64,000 nt of DNA from Litorimonas cladophorae (lineage in GTDB: Bacteria; Pseudomonadota; Alphaproteobacteria; Caulobacterales; Maricaulaceae): positions 310,001 through 374,000 of the forward strand of contig NZ_BMYV01000001.1 in assembly GCF_014652455.1 (NCBI RefSeq), in the 5' to 3' direction. Under the pieces are notes generated by a model. That model was not told where the DNA came from and ran no database searches. It saw only the letters and a list, made by a program, of their open reading frames with translations. The translations under genes and the position numbers were made by a program. Shown here one piece after another: positions 55,379 to 64,000 of this stretch (position 1 is the stretch's first letter; each line of letters opens with the position of its first letter).

Positions 55379-56485
55379 ATGGCGAGAAACAGCACACCTC
55401 TTAAAGTCGTCGAAAAGGCGTCAGACAAAAACAAAAGCGCAGCACTGGATGCGGCGCTCTCACAAATTGACCGTGCCTTTGGCAAAAACTCGGTCATGAA
55501 ATTGGGCGACAAGACAACGATGGACGTTGCCGCGATTTCAACAGGATCCATTGGTTTGGATGTCGCGCTGGGCATAGGCGGTCTACCGAAAGGTCGCGTA
55601 ATTGAAATTTATGGTCCTGAATCCTCAGGTAAAACAACTCTCACATTGCATGCGATCGCAGAATGTCAAAAAGCGGGCGGCGTTGCGGCCTTTATTGATG
55701 CAGAACATGCCCTTGATCCAGTCTATGCCGCTAAATTGGGTGTGGACGTGAATGAGCTGCTGATTGCGCAGCCTGATACAGGTGAGCAAGCGTTAGAAAT
55801 CGCTGACACGCTCGTACGGTCTGGTGCCGTGGATATTCTTGTCGTTGATTCGGTTGCCGCTTTGACACCTCGCGCTGAACTTGAAGGCGATATGGGTGAC
55901 AGTCTCCCGGGTCTGCAAGCTCGCCTTATGAGCCAAGCGCTACGGAAACTAACGGGTTCGATTTCGAAGTCGGGTTGTATGGTGATCTTCATCAACCAAA
56001 TTCGGATGAAAATCGGCGTAATGTATGGTTCGCCAGAAACCACAACAGGCGGTAATGCGTTGAAATTCTACGCGTCTGTGCGTCTCGACATCCGCCGTAT
56101 TGGCGCGATCAAGTATCGGGACGAGGTTATTGGTAACCAGACACGGGTCAAAGTGGTTAAGAACAAAGTGGCGCCGCCGTTCCGTCAAGTCGAATTTGAT
56201 ATCATGTATGGCGAAGGTATCTCCAAGACGGGCGAAATCATCGATCTTGGCGTGAAGGCCGAGGTTGTTGAGAAATCAGGGTCTTGGTACTCTTATGGCG
56301 ATGAGCGCATTGGCCAAGGTCGCGAGAATGTACGTAAGTTTCTTCTGGAAAACCCAGAGATGGCTGACGAGATCGAGCGTAAAATTCGGATGAATGAAGG
56401 CCTCATCGAAGAAGAATTGCTGATGCCTAAGTCTGAGCGAATTACAGATGAAGGGGAAGAGCCGAAATTGGGCCTTGGCGCCTAG
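55379..56485 (+). CDS. recA: Recombinase RecA
   Basis: RecA forms filaments on single-stranded DNA for homologous recombination and triggers LexA self-cleavage. The 368-residue protein has Walker [10 protein letters not shown] (79-87), Walker B-like [12 protein letters not shown], loop L2 region [21 protein letters not shown] and a C-terminal acidic tail. The 233 bp upstream contain a perfect LexA box, so expression should rise with damage. Two hairpins lie between recA and alaS. Confidence 0.98.
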   Translation: MARNSTPLKVVEKASDKNKSAALDAALSQIDRAFGKNSVMKLGDKTTMDVAAISTGSIGLDVALGIGGLPKGRVIEIYGPESSGKTTLTLHAIAECQKAGGVAAFIDAEHALDPVYAAKLGVDVNELLIAQPDTGEQALEIADTLVRSGAVDILVVDSVAALTPRAELEGDMGDSLPGLQARLMSQALRKLTGSISKSGCMVIFINQIRMKIGVMYGSPETTTGGNALKFYASVRLDIRRIGAIKYRDEVIGNQTRVKVVKNKVAPPFRQVEFDIMYGEGISKTGEIIDLGVKAEVVEKSGSWYSYGDERIGQGRENVRKFLLENPEMADEIERKIRMNEGLIEEELLMPKSERITDEGEEPKLGLGA

Positions 56486-56504
56486 GAACTGATAGATTTT
56501 GAAT

Positions 56505-56531
56505 TTGGGATTGTCTTCTCGCCAATCCCAA
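56505..56531 (+). terminator. Stem-loop after recA, T-poor
   Basis: TTGGGATTG (56505-56513) and CAATCCCAA (56523-56531) form a perfect 9-bp stem with a 9-base loop 20 bp past the recA stop. It is followed only by GTTTGATG, so termination may be weak. Confidence 0.5.
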
Positions 56532-56637
56532 GTTTGATGATTGGAAAGTGACGGAAGCCATGTTTTTAGAAGCCCTATAATTGGTTTCTGGTCTCGTCCC
56601 CGCTGTCCCCGCAGTTAGAGACCTCACATTCTGATCA

Positions 56638-56668
56638 AAAGAGCGCTTGGCACTGTCAGGCGCTCTTT
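56638..56668 (+). terminator. Stem-loop just upstream of alaS
   Basis: AAAGAGCGC (56638-56646) and GCGCTCTTT (56660-56668) form a 9-bp stem ending 33 bp before the alaS ATG. The arm itself ends in TTT followed by CTATAT, so it may end recA transcription or act as a leader hairpin of alaS. Confidence 0.5.
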
Positions 56669-56701
56669 CTATATGTGCCGTCCGCATTATGGATTTTTCG
56701 C

Positions 56702-59347
56702 ATGACATCACTCGCTGACATTCGCTCCCAATTTTTGAACTTCTTTGATGGAGCGGGACATACGATCGCGCCGAGCTCTCCGCTTGTTCCCGATAATGAC
56801 CCAACGTTGCTTTTTGTGAATGCGGGTATGGTCCAGTTCAAGGACTGGTTCACGGGGGCGCTCTCGCCTGATTTCCCACGGGCTGCGACGTCCCAAAAAT
56901 GTGTCCGCGCTGGCGGCAAACACAATGATTTGGATAATGTTGGCTACACAGCGCGCCACCATACGTTTTTTGAGATGCTCGGAAACTTTAGCTTTGGGGA
57001 CTATTTCAAGGCCGAGGCAATCGAACACGCGTGGAAACTAATCACCGAGGAATTCGGACTGCCGAAGGAAAAATTACTCGTCACTGTGTATCACACTGAT
57101 GATGTCGCCTTTGATCTTTGGAAAAAAATTGCTGGGCTACCGGATGATCGTATCATCCGCATTGCGACCGACGATAACTTTTGGGCCATGGGCGAAACGG
57201 GTCCTTGTGGCCCCTGTTCGGAAATCTTCTTTGACCACGGCGCCGACATTCCAGGCGGTCCGCCAGGATCGCCCGATGAAGATGGTGATCGGTTCATTGA
57301 AATTTGGAATCTGGTTTTCATGCAATATGAGCGCCGGACAGATGCGGGTGGCAAGATTGTACAAATTGACCTACCGAAGCCGTCTATTGATACGGGCATG
57401 GGCTTGGAACGCACAGCGGCGATTTTGCAAGGCAAGCACGACAATTACGATATAGACCTATTCCAAACTTTGATTGGGGCCTCCGTTGATTTGACGGGCG
57501 TGAAGCCTATTGGCGATGCGAAGTTCAGCCATCGCGTGATTGCGGATCATCTGCGGAGCTGTTCATTCCTCATGGCAGATGGTGTTTCACCATCAAACGA
57601 GGGGCGCGGTTATGTCTTGCGTCGCATCATGCGCCGCGCGATGCGTCATGCGCATCTGCTGGGCGCGAAAGATCCGTTGATGCACCGTTTGGTTCCGACT
57701 TTAGTTGCTGAGATGGGCGGCGCTTATAATGAGCTGAAACGTGCACAGGCCAATATCGAAGCCGTCTTCGAGCAGGAAGAAGTCCGTTTTCGCCGCACAT
57801 TGGGACGCGGCACAGCCTTGTTGGAAACCGCGACGGAAGGTCTGCAAGCGGGCGATAAGCTTGACGGCCGTACCGCGTTCAAACTCTATGACACCTACGG
57901 CTTTCCACTCGACCTCACACAGGATGCTTTGCGGGCCAAAGGAATCGAAGTGGATCAGGCTGAATTTGATGCCGCGATGAGTGAGCAACAGGAACAATCG
58001 AAAGCTGATGGCGGGAAATTTGCGGGCGCAGGTACAGAAGACGTGTTTAAAGCTGTGCGGGAAGCCAGCGGCCCAACCGCGTTCACTGGCTATGATCATC
58101 TCACGGCCGACCACGCCATCGTGGCTTTGTTGCAAAACGATGACTCGGTTGATTCCGCTGAGACAGGGGACATTGTCTTCATCACACGCGAAACACCATT
58201 CTATGCTGAATCGGGCGGTCAAGCGGGCGATAAGGGCGTTGCTACTTTTGAAAATGGCGCTCGGGTAGAAATCACAGATGTCCAAAAGCGGGCAGGCGAT
58301 CTCCACGCGCATATCGGGACCTTGTCGGGTTCGGTGAAGCTTGGCGATATTGCTCATCTTGCGGTCGACGCGGACAATCGAGAGCGCACGAAGCGTAATC
58401 ATTCGGCCGCGCATTTGCTGCATGAGGGGTTACGGCGCGTCTTAGGCGAACATGTGGCCCAGAAGGGCCAAATGGTCGACGGAGAGCGCATCCGCTTTGA
58501 CATCAGCCACGGCGCCGCGATTACGCGAGAGGAACTGGCCAAAGTCGAAGACGAGGTGAACGCGATCATCCAGCAGAACGTTGCGGCTGAAACGAAACTC
58601 ATGAATCCAGATGAAGCGATTGCGGCAGGGGCCGTGGCGTTGTTTGGCGAAAAATACGGCGATGAAGTTCGCGTATTGTCGCTCGGCAACCCTTTGGATG
58701 ATAGCCCAAAGGCTTACTCCGTGGAGCTTTGCGGCGGTACCCACGTCGCCCGTACGGGTGATATTTCACTCTTCAAAATTACAGGTGAAGGCGCGGTGGC
58801 CGCAGGTATTCGTCGGGTTGAAGCTGTGTCAGGTGAAGCTGCACGTCAGTACCTCGAAAGCCAAGCTGGCCTCACACGTCAGGCCGCTGATTTGTTTAAG
58901 TCAAAGCCCGAAGACGTTCCGGCGCGGATTGAGGCCTTGATGGCAGACCGCAAACAGCTTGAGAAAGATCTGTCGGAAGCGAAAAAGCAGCTCGCTTTGG
59001 GTGGTGGAGGCGCGGCCTCTGGACCCGAAGACATCAACGGGGTCAAATTCTTAGGCCGCGTTCTTGATGGCGTTTCAGGCAAAGATTTGCGGTCAATGTT
59101 GAATGAACAATTGGACCAGATTGGGTCTGGCATTGTGGCCTTTATTGCGCGTGATGGCGGAAAAGTGGCCGTCGCTGTGGCTGTCTCCGATGACGTTCAG
59201 GCGACACACTCCGCGTCTGATTTGGTCAATAAGGGCGCGGCAGAAGTCGGCGGTCGTGGGGGCGGTAAGGCCGGCATGGCCCAAGCTGGCGGCACCCAAC
59301 CCGAAAATGCGGAGGCCGCATTAGAGGCGATCCGCGCGGCGATCTGA
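56702..59347 (+). CDS. alaS: Alanyl-tRNA synthetase
   Basis: This class II synthetase charges tRNA-Ala and edits Ser/Gly mischarging. ATG 56702 (MTSLADIRSQFLNFFDGAGH) is the family start; an upstream GTG adds nine atypical residues. The 881 residues comprise the catalytic domain (CVRAGGKHNDLDNVG; GMGLERTAAILQGK), the tRNA-binding helices, the editing domain with HNHSAAHLLHEGL and CGGTHVARTGDI zinc ligands, and a C-terminal Gly-rich C-Ala domain (GGRGGGKAGMAQAGG). arfB starts 4 bp after the stop. Confidence 0.98.
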   Translation: MTSLADIRSQFLNFFDGAGHTIAPSSPLVPDNDPTLLFVNAGMVQFKDWFTGALSPDFPRAATSQKCVRAGGKHNDLDNVGYTARHHTFFEMLGNFSFGDYFKAEAIEHAWKLITEEFGLPKEKLLVTVYHTDDVAFDLWKKIAGLPDDRIIRIATDDNFWAMGETGPCGPCSEIFFDHGADIPGGPPGSPDEDGDRFIEIWNLVFMQYERRTDAGGKIVQIDLPKPSIDTGMGLERTAAILQGKHDNYDIDLFQTLIGASVDLTGVKPIGDAKFSHRVIADHLRSCSFLMADGVSPSNEGRGYVLRRIMRRAMRHAHLLGAKDPLMHRLVPTLVAEMGGAYNELKRAQANIEAVFEQEEVRFRRTLGRGTALLETATEGLQAGDKLDGRTAFKLYDTYGFPLDLTQDALRAKGIEVDQAEFDAAMSEQQEQSKADGGKFAGAGTEDVFKAVREASGPTAFTGYDHLTADHAIVALLQNDDSVDSAETGDIVFITRETPFYAESGGQAGDKGVATFENGARVEITDVQKRAGDLHAHIGTLSGSVKLGDIAHLAVDADNRERTKRNHSAAHLLHEGLRRVLGEHVAQKGQMVDGERIRFDISHGAAITREELAKVEDEVNAIIQQNVAAETKLMNPDEAIAAGAVALFGEKYGDEVRVLSLGNPLDDSPKAYSVELCGGTHVARTGDISLFKITGEGAVAAGIRRVEAVSGEAARQYLESQAGLTRQAADLFKSKPEDVPARIEALMADRKQLEKDLSEAKKQLALGGGGAASGPEDINGVKFLGRVLDGVSGKDLRSMLNEQLDQIGSGIVAFIARDGGKVAVAVAVSDDVQATHSASDLVNKGAAEVGGRGGGKAGMAQAGGTQPENAEAALEAIRAAI

Positions 59348-59351
59348 TCTG

Positions 59352-59777
59352 GTGGATAAGCCGCTTTACATTGATAAGCGGCTATCCGTTCCGCCACATG
59401 CGATTGAAACGACGGCCATCCGCGCCTCTGGTCCGGGTGGTCAATCGGTGAATAAGACGAACTCGGCTGTTCAACTTCGATGTGATTTGAACAGCTTTCA
59501 TATTCCCGAAACTTACCGTCGCCGCATTGCTCGTTTTCGCGATGGGCGGATTACGGAAGAAGGTGTGATCGTCATCAAGGCACAAAACCACCGCAGTCAG
59601 GCCCGCAATTTGGAAGACGCAATTCGTCGCCTGCAATCACTATTGCGCAAAGCTATTCATGTGGATCCCGTCCGTATCAAAACCCGCGCCAGCTATAGCA
59701 GTCAACAACGCGCCGTAAAAAAATCAAAACGACGTAGTGAAATCAAAGGCTTGCGTGGAAAAGTTAAAGACTGGTGA
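59352..59777 (+). CDS. arfB: Alternative ribosome-rescue factor ArfB (peptidyl-tRNA hydrolase, GGQ)
   Basis: ArfB hydrolyses peptidyl-tRNA on ribosomes stalled without a stop codon. The 141-residue protein has the GGQ motif at 29-31 in ASGPGGQSVNKTNSAVQLR. A long basic C-terminal tail (SSQQRAVKKSKRRSEIKGLR) should enter the empty mRNA channel. The start is GTG, 4 bp after alaS, so it is probably co-transcribed. In Caulobacter ArfB backs up trans-translation. A small palindrome follows the stop. Confidence 0.94.
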   Translation: MDKPLYIDKRLSVPPHAIETTAIRASGPGGQSVNKTNSAVQLRCDLNSFHIPETYRRRIARFRDGRITEEGVIVIKAQNHRSQARNLEDAIRRLQSLLRKAIHVDPVRIKTRASYSSQQRAVKKSKRRSEIKGLRGKVKDW

Positions 59778-59779
59778 TC

Positions 59780-59793
59780 TGGGTCTCGACCCA
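59780..59793. terminator. Palindrome between the convergent arfB and PhyH stops
   Basis: TGGGTC-TC-GACCCA lies between the arfB TGA (59775-59777) and the PhyH stop (59797-59799). It is a short hairpin with a tight loop and no T tract; possibly a weak bidirectional terminator. Confidence 0.35.
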
Positions 59794-59796
59794 AGC

Positions 59797-60969
59797 CTAA
59801 ATGCTCAAATCCATCAGATTATAGTCTAGCAAATCCGCCTGCGCCGCGGCGTCCCAAATGAATTCATCCTGTTTGGCCGCAAGCGGCGCATAGCTATAAG
59901 GCGTTTCATCGGGGAAACGGGCTTTGCGCGCGGCAATGGCCAATCCCATGACTTTGGAGCGTTCAGCGATGAAGGCGTCGTCAAAGGTTGCGGCTTCCGC
60001 ATGAATGCCGGCGCCTTTGACGTTGAGTACAGATGATCGGCGGTGAAAGCCAAAATTCGCCGTGACGCGGGTTTCATACCCCGTGTTGGCAAAAGACCCA
60101 TGCACCAATTGGCGATTATTGATCACGACATCACCAGCATTACAGATGATCGGCAGGGCTTGGGGCAGGCGTTCTGTGCCCGCGTCCGCCACGAGTTTCG
60201 TGATATCAATTCGGCCGTCTTTATGCGTGCCCGGGATAACCCAAACGCCATTGACCGCTGTGCTGCCGTAGATTTGACCCATGAGGTTAAATCCGTGAAT
60301 GTTCTCGTCAAAGTCGGGGCTGTCCCAATGCGTGTCGCCGTCCTGATGCCACGACACCGCTGCGCCGAGCCCGGCTTCTTTGATGAAGAGGCCTTCGTGG
60401 AAGGGGGTGAAATCCTCGCCATTTATAGTCTCAACGACTTTCAGCAAGCCGGGATGAGCGTAGAGCCGCAAACAAGCCGGCGAGAACTGCAGAGACCCCG
60501 CAAGATAAAAAGGCGACGCTGCGGGTGCATCGGCTTTGGCTTTGGGCTCGAAGAGTTTGACTTGGTGACGGCCATTGGCCAGCGCCGTACCCCCCAAAGG
60601 GTCAGACAAAGGCTTGGCCCATTGCAACGCCATCGCCTTATTCCGAGAGCCAATTGCGGGGCGGCCCTGAGCGTCAGTGTCCGCGCCCATATGTGTCGGG
60701 TAATTGGCGCGTATGGCGTCCAAATCGGCTTTCAGATCCGCAACCTCTTCATCGCTCAAGGCGTTTTCAAAAATATAGAACCCATATTTAGAGTAGGCGG
60801 CCAGAATGTCGGGGTGAACCTCGCCTGCCTCGTCAAAACGGAGCGGACCCCGATTGGGCAGGGCGAGTGCGCGGGCTTGTCCCTCGATCAAATAGGTGCG
60901 GACGGCATCTGCATCTTCGCCATAATGGGCGGCGCACGCCTCGATAGAGCGGCTAATATCCTGAACCAT
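59797..60969 (-). CDS. Phytanoyl-CoA dioxygenase (PhyH) family protein
   Basis: This 390-residue Fe(II)/2-oxoglutarate dioxygenase family member has the facial triad His208/Asp210 (SWHQDGDTHW) and His290 (QLVHGSFANTG), followed about ten residues later by the 2-oxoglutarate-binding arginine (YETRVTANF). The family hydroxylates varied lipids and small metabolites, so the substrate is unknown. The N-terminal part contains ILAAYSKYGFYIFENALSDE, a usual PhyH opening. It lies 98 bp downstream of adenine deaminase on the same strand, with no clear functional link. Confidence 0.86.
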   Translation of the reverse strand: MVQDISRSIEACAAHYGEDADAVRTYLIEGQARALALPNRGPLRFDEAGEVHPDILAAYSKYGFYIFENALSDEEVADLKADLDAIRANYPTHMGADTDAQGRPAIGSRNKAMALQWAKPLSDPLGGTALANGRHQVKLFEPKAKADAPAASPFYLAGSLQFSPACLRLYAHPGLLKVVETINGEDFTPFHEGLFIKEAGLGAAVSWHQDGDTHWDSPDFDENIHGFNLMGQIYGSTAVNGVWVIPGTHKDGRIDITKLVADAGTERLPQALPIICNAGDVVINNRQLVHGSFANTGYETRVTANFGFHRRSSVLNVKGAGIHAEAATFDDAFIAERSKVMGLAIAARKARFPDETPYSYAPLAAKQDEFIWDAAAQADLLDYNLMDLSI

Positions 60970-61067
60970 GCTGCAGTTTCCCCGATGTTGTTTTTCAACA
61001 CGCTAGGGCGAAGCGTTCAAAATGGCAAATACAGGCGCGAATGCCGTCCCGTCGCAAATATTGGGAC

Positions 61068-62108
<1,041 letters not shown>

Positions 62109-62651
62109 TTAATCGCGTATTGCGAGGGCCATAATTTTATTGGCTGAGCGTAAGTTTCTGGCGGTTGTATGAACCCCGAGTGTTTTCTCAACGCCCGCCG
62201 CCAGCTTTGATTTCCAAATGCCATTCGGGGCATGCAGATAGAACACGCTGTCTGACAAGGTGTAGGCCTCAGATTCGTGGCACAGGTCTTCGATCCGTTG
62301 AACGTCTGCGTCCACAGCGGGAGCCGAGAGAAAAAAGAGGTGCACGTTTTTCGCGGCGGCATCGTCGACGTCGTAGGGGTTCGCCGCAATTGCGGTCTCC
62401 ATGTCAGCAGAGGTCATGGCGAATGTTGGTACGTCATAATCGAATTGTAGCTTTATCGCGGTGGCAATCATTGCCTTAAGTTCTCCCGCGTCTGCGATTT
62501 CCGAATCCAAAACGCAATTGCCGCTTTGGATATAGGTTTTGACGTTTTGACATCCAAGCCCGCCCAACAAGCCCCGCAGGTCAGCCATTTTCAAAACTCG
62601 GTTGCCGCCAACATTAATCCCGCGAAGCAGTATGATCCATGTCTTCATCAC
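62109..62651 (-). CDS. DUF1697 family protein
   Basis: This 180-residue cytoplasmic protein carries the family hallmarks WIILLRGINVGGNRVLKMAD (4-23), LGCQNVKTYIQSGNCVLDS and a C-terminal NLRSANKIMALA. DUF1697 proteins are widespread and structurally characterised, but without an established function. There are two adjacent ATGs at the start (62651 and 62648). It is the first gene of a probable operon with adenine deaminase (18-bp gap). Confidence 0.87.
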   Translation of the reverse strand: MMKTWIILLRGINVGGNRVLKMADLRGLLGGLGCQNVKTYIQSGNCVLDSEIADAGELKAMIATAIKLQFDYDVPTFAMTSADMETAIAANPYDVDDAAAKNVHLFFLSAPAVDADVQRIEDLCHESEAYTLSDSVFYLHAPNGIWKSKLAAGVEKTLGVHTTARNLRSANKIMALAIRD

Positions 62652-62703
62652 GTTGGCCTAAATCAGAATTTCTTAAGGTCGAACGACAAATTTAGTTCAA
62701 TCG

Positions 62704-63501
62704 TCACGACTTAACCTCACACAATCCATTGAGTTTGTTTGCGGCTTCAGACGCGCCAAATACCTTTATCGAATTTCGCGAAAAATCCTCATCACGTAAA
62801 TTATTGATCGGCAGTGTTAACTCTAATGGTGAACGTCGACCCTTGTAGTCTTTGTCCAACCACCACTGGCTATATTGGGACAAGGCTTCAAGACGATCAG
62901 ACTTCCATTCCCTGTACCAAGGCTCATCAGTTATGCGCAAAGCATTGCTTTCCTCCCCTTGGGCAGTCTTGATAGCTACAACCAAACTTAGATTGTTTTT
63001 GTTCAAATCTTTCGCTTCTACAAAATCATTCAAATTGTCAAAATACTCTCCATCGCCTTGGGGGTTAATGACGACGACACGAAAATCCTGTTGGTGCGCA
63101 TTAACCAGCTTTTTTTCGTCATCGGGAAAACTACTAAACAACTTTTCCCTTGATCTGTTGTAGTGCTCACCTTGCTCCGCAGAGCTTTTTAAAATCATGC
63201 CCGCTTGTGATTTGGGCCAGAGAAAAACAACGTTCCCAAGCTCTGGCACATTCACATATCCACCAGACCCAGACCAATCATTATTGAAACTATGGGGGGA
63301 CATACCTTGGAGCTTTCCCGCGTGATAAACACATAATCGGCTAAATCCCTCCGCTGTGTAGATCTCACCGCCACGTTCAAATGACACCTTCATCGCCAGG
63401 TCCCAAATTCGGCTATCAGGAAAACCGTCTCTAAACTCCTTAATCGGCTTGCAGGACGCCACGGCTAGTAAAGCGAACAAAGCAAATATTAGTTTTTTCA
63501 T
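62704..63501 (-). CDS. Putative lipoprotein of unknown function
   Basis: The 265-residue precursor has a lipoprotein signal (MKKLIFALFALLAVASC, Cys17) followed by a soluble domain with many aromatic and charged residues and no motif I recognise. Composition differs from the neighbours: more Lys, Asn and Ser codons and visibly lower GC, as expected of an acquired or fast-evolving gene. No clear ribosome site precedes the ATG. It is separated from DUF1697 by 52 bp on the same strand. Presumably exported and membrane-anchored; no function is proposed. Confidence 0.72.
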   Translation of the reverse strand: MKKLIFALFALLAVASCKPIKEFRDGFPDSRIWDLAMKVSFERGGEIYTAEGFSRLCVYHAGKLQGMSPHSFNNDWSGSGGYVNVPELGNVVFLWPKSQAGMILKSSAEQGEHYNRSREKLFSSFPDDEKKLVNAHQQDFRVVVINPQGDGEYFDNLNDFVEAKDLNKNNLSLVVAIKTAQGEESNALRITDEPWYREWKSDRLEALSQYSQWWLDKDYKGRRSPLELTLPINNLRDEDFSRNSIKVFGASEAANKLNGLCEVKS

Positions 63502-64000
63502 TGAGCAGTGTCGTCCATTCTACATTCGCCAAGCTCTATGCTTGACCTCTCGAAGACGTATTCTCGTAATAAACTTCAAGAGTCAGAGTGAATCCTAGTA
63601 AAAGTCAGCTAATTTTAAGTTAGCTGCAGGATCTGCTTTATGAAACTGTATGAGAATTCCGAGCGCCCCATGATCTCTTTTTTGGGATGCCAAGGCCTTC
63701 GCTCACACCCTCACGGCCCGATTAGGCCGATCTATCCTTTTTATGTTAAATAAAATATTCAGGCGGTTCAAAGCTTTATGAGCAATTTTGAGAGAATGAT
63801 CCTCGCTTTCAAAACCTGTGATAACTTACACAGGTTCTTTCGGACAGGGGACAGGGTAGCGCTCTCTATCTCGTTCGGAGGACGGTGGGTCTGAGCGTTT
63901 TGGTGTGAGAACCAAAATGGTGCCGGGACTTTTAGAGCGAGCGCACGACATTGCGTGTCCGGGTCTGGTAGGCAGGCTCCGACGTGTAACTATGACCAGC
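63502..64000. other. Gene-free 499 bp at the window end with several inverted repeats
   Basis: No convincing coding sequence is seen on either strand. The first half is AT-rich, with one short stem (CGGCC-CGATTA-GGCCG, 63714-63729) followed by a weak T tract that could be a plus-strand terminator. The second half holds closely packed inverted repeats (next entry). I found no tRNA, rRNA or tmRNA tag sequence here. Confidence 0.7.
63813..64000 (+). ncRNA. Candidate structured leader or small RNA, cut by window edge
   Basis: Inverted repeats follow one another. AACCTGTG/CACAGGTT (63813-63820 with 63829-63836) is first. CGCTCT/AGAGCG (63860-63865 with 63934-63939) encloses the perfect hairpin TTTTGGT/ACCAAAA (63898-63904 with 63911-63917). 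GACA/TGTC (63947-63950 with 63956-63959) and CTGGT/ACCAG (63965-63969 with 63995-63999) follow. This density suggests a folded RNA, perhaps a cis-regulatory leader of a gene beyond the window. I do not recognise the family, and the strand is a guess. Confidence 0.35.

Noticed and set aside
63788-63807. A 20-base stretch matching the 5' end of 16S rRNA at 17 positions (TTGAGAG..TGATCCT.GCT)
   Set aside because: The similarity stops there; the following bases do not match 16S, and no rRNA helices or further conserved blocks are present. Probably chance.

Overview
The window is a stretch of core chromosome from an alphaproteobacterium. The gene orders nuoN-birA-coaX-rnj-mce-DUF1467-proS-lolCD-dnaE, rpsB-tsf-pyrH-frr-uppS-cdsA-dxr-rseP-bamA-skp-lpxD-fabZ-lpxA-lpxI-lpxB, ppiD-trpEGDC-lexA and cckA-recA-alaS are all alphaproteobacterial. 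The hybrid kinase CckA, the Cys-poor DksA, LpxI and perfect GAAC-N7-GAAC LexA boxes agree with this. Within the class I favour the Caulobacterales/Maricaulales side (stalked or dimorphic marine relatives of Hyphomonas and Robiginitomaculum). That placement is an inference, because no rRNA gene is present.

Region by region. 1-8.5 kb (+): end of the complex I operon, biotin ligase, pantothenate kinase, RNase J, methylmalonyl-CoA epimerase, ProRS and the LolCD lipoprotein-release transporter. 8.5-15 kb: an inserted amino-acid permease (-), a 31-codon membrane-peptide ORF behind a LexA box, the replicative polymerase DnaE and a Tad-like secreted/pilus protein. 15.2-30 kb (+): translation factors, UMP kinase, isoprenoid and phospholipid synthesis, then the outer-membrane block (RseP, BamA, Skp, Lpx enzymes, FabZ). 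30-32.7 kb (-): citrate synthase and GluRS. 32.8-35.6 kb: ComEC (+) converging on LexA (-). 35.6-41.6 kb (-): a small zinc-ribbon-like protein and trpC-D-G-E behind a membrane-anchored folding factor. 41.8-48.8 kb: TpiA, a PAN-domain Pro/Gln-rich exported protein, a small membrane protein, RF3, a DUF1704 peptidase-like protein, a MoxR ATPase and DksA. 48.9-52.6 kb (-): two tandem DUF885 lipoproteins. 52.6-59.8 kb (+): CckA, RecA, AlaRS and ArfB. 59.8-63.5 kb (-): a PhyH dioxygenase, adenine deaminase, DUF1697 and a lower-GC lipoprotein. 63.5-64 kb: no gene, but a dense set of inverted repeats running off the end.

How the genes work together. Most of the window supplies envelope biogenesis (lipid A, BAM, Lol, phospholipid and undecaprenyl precursors) and translation. 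A second theme is DNA damage: perfect 15-bp SOS boxes lie upstream of lexA (35607-35621), recA (55248-55262) and the small ORF next to dnaE (9898-9912). The small ORF has the size, topology, control and position expected of a SidA-type SOS division inhibitor, known from Caulobacter. It is too short for normal gene callers and is the most interesting item in the window.

Several convergent gene pairs end in compact perfect stem-loops that contain or adjoin the stop codons, which suggests T-poor bidirectional terminators. I saw no CRISPR array, insertion sequence, prophage, tRNA or rRNA gene.
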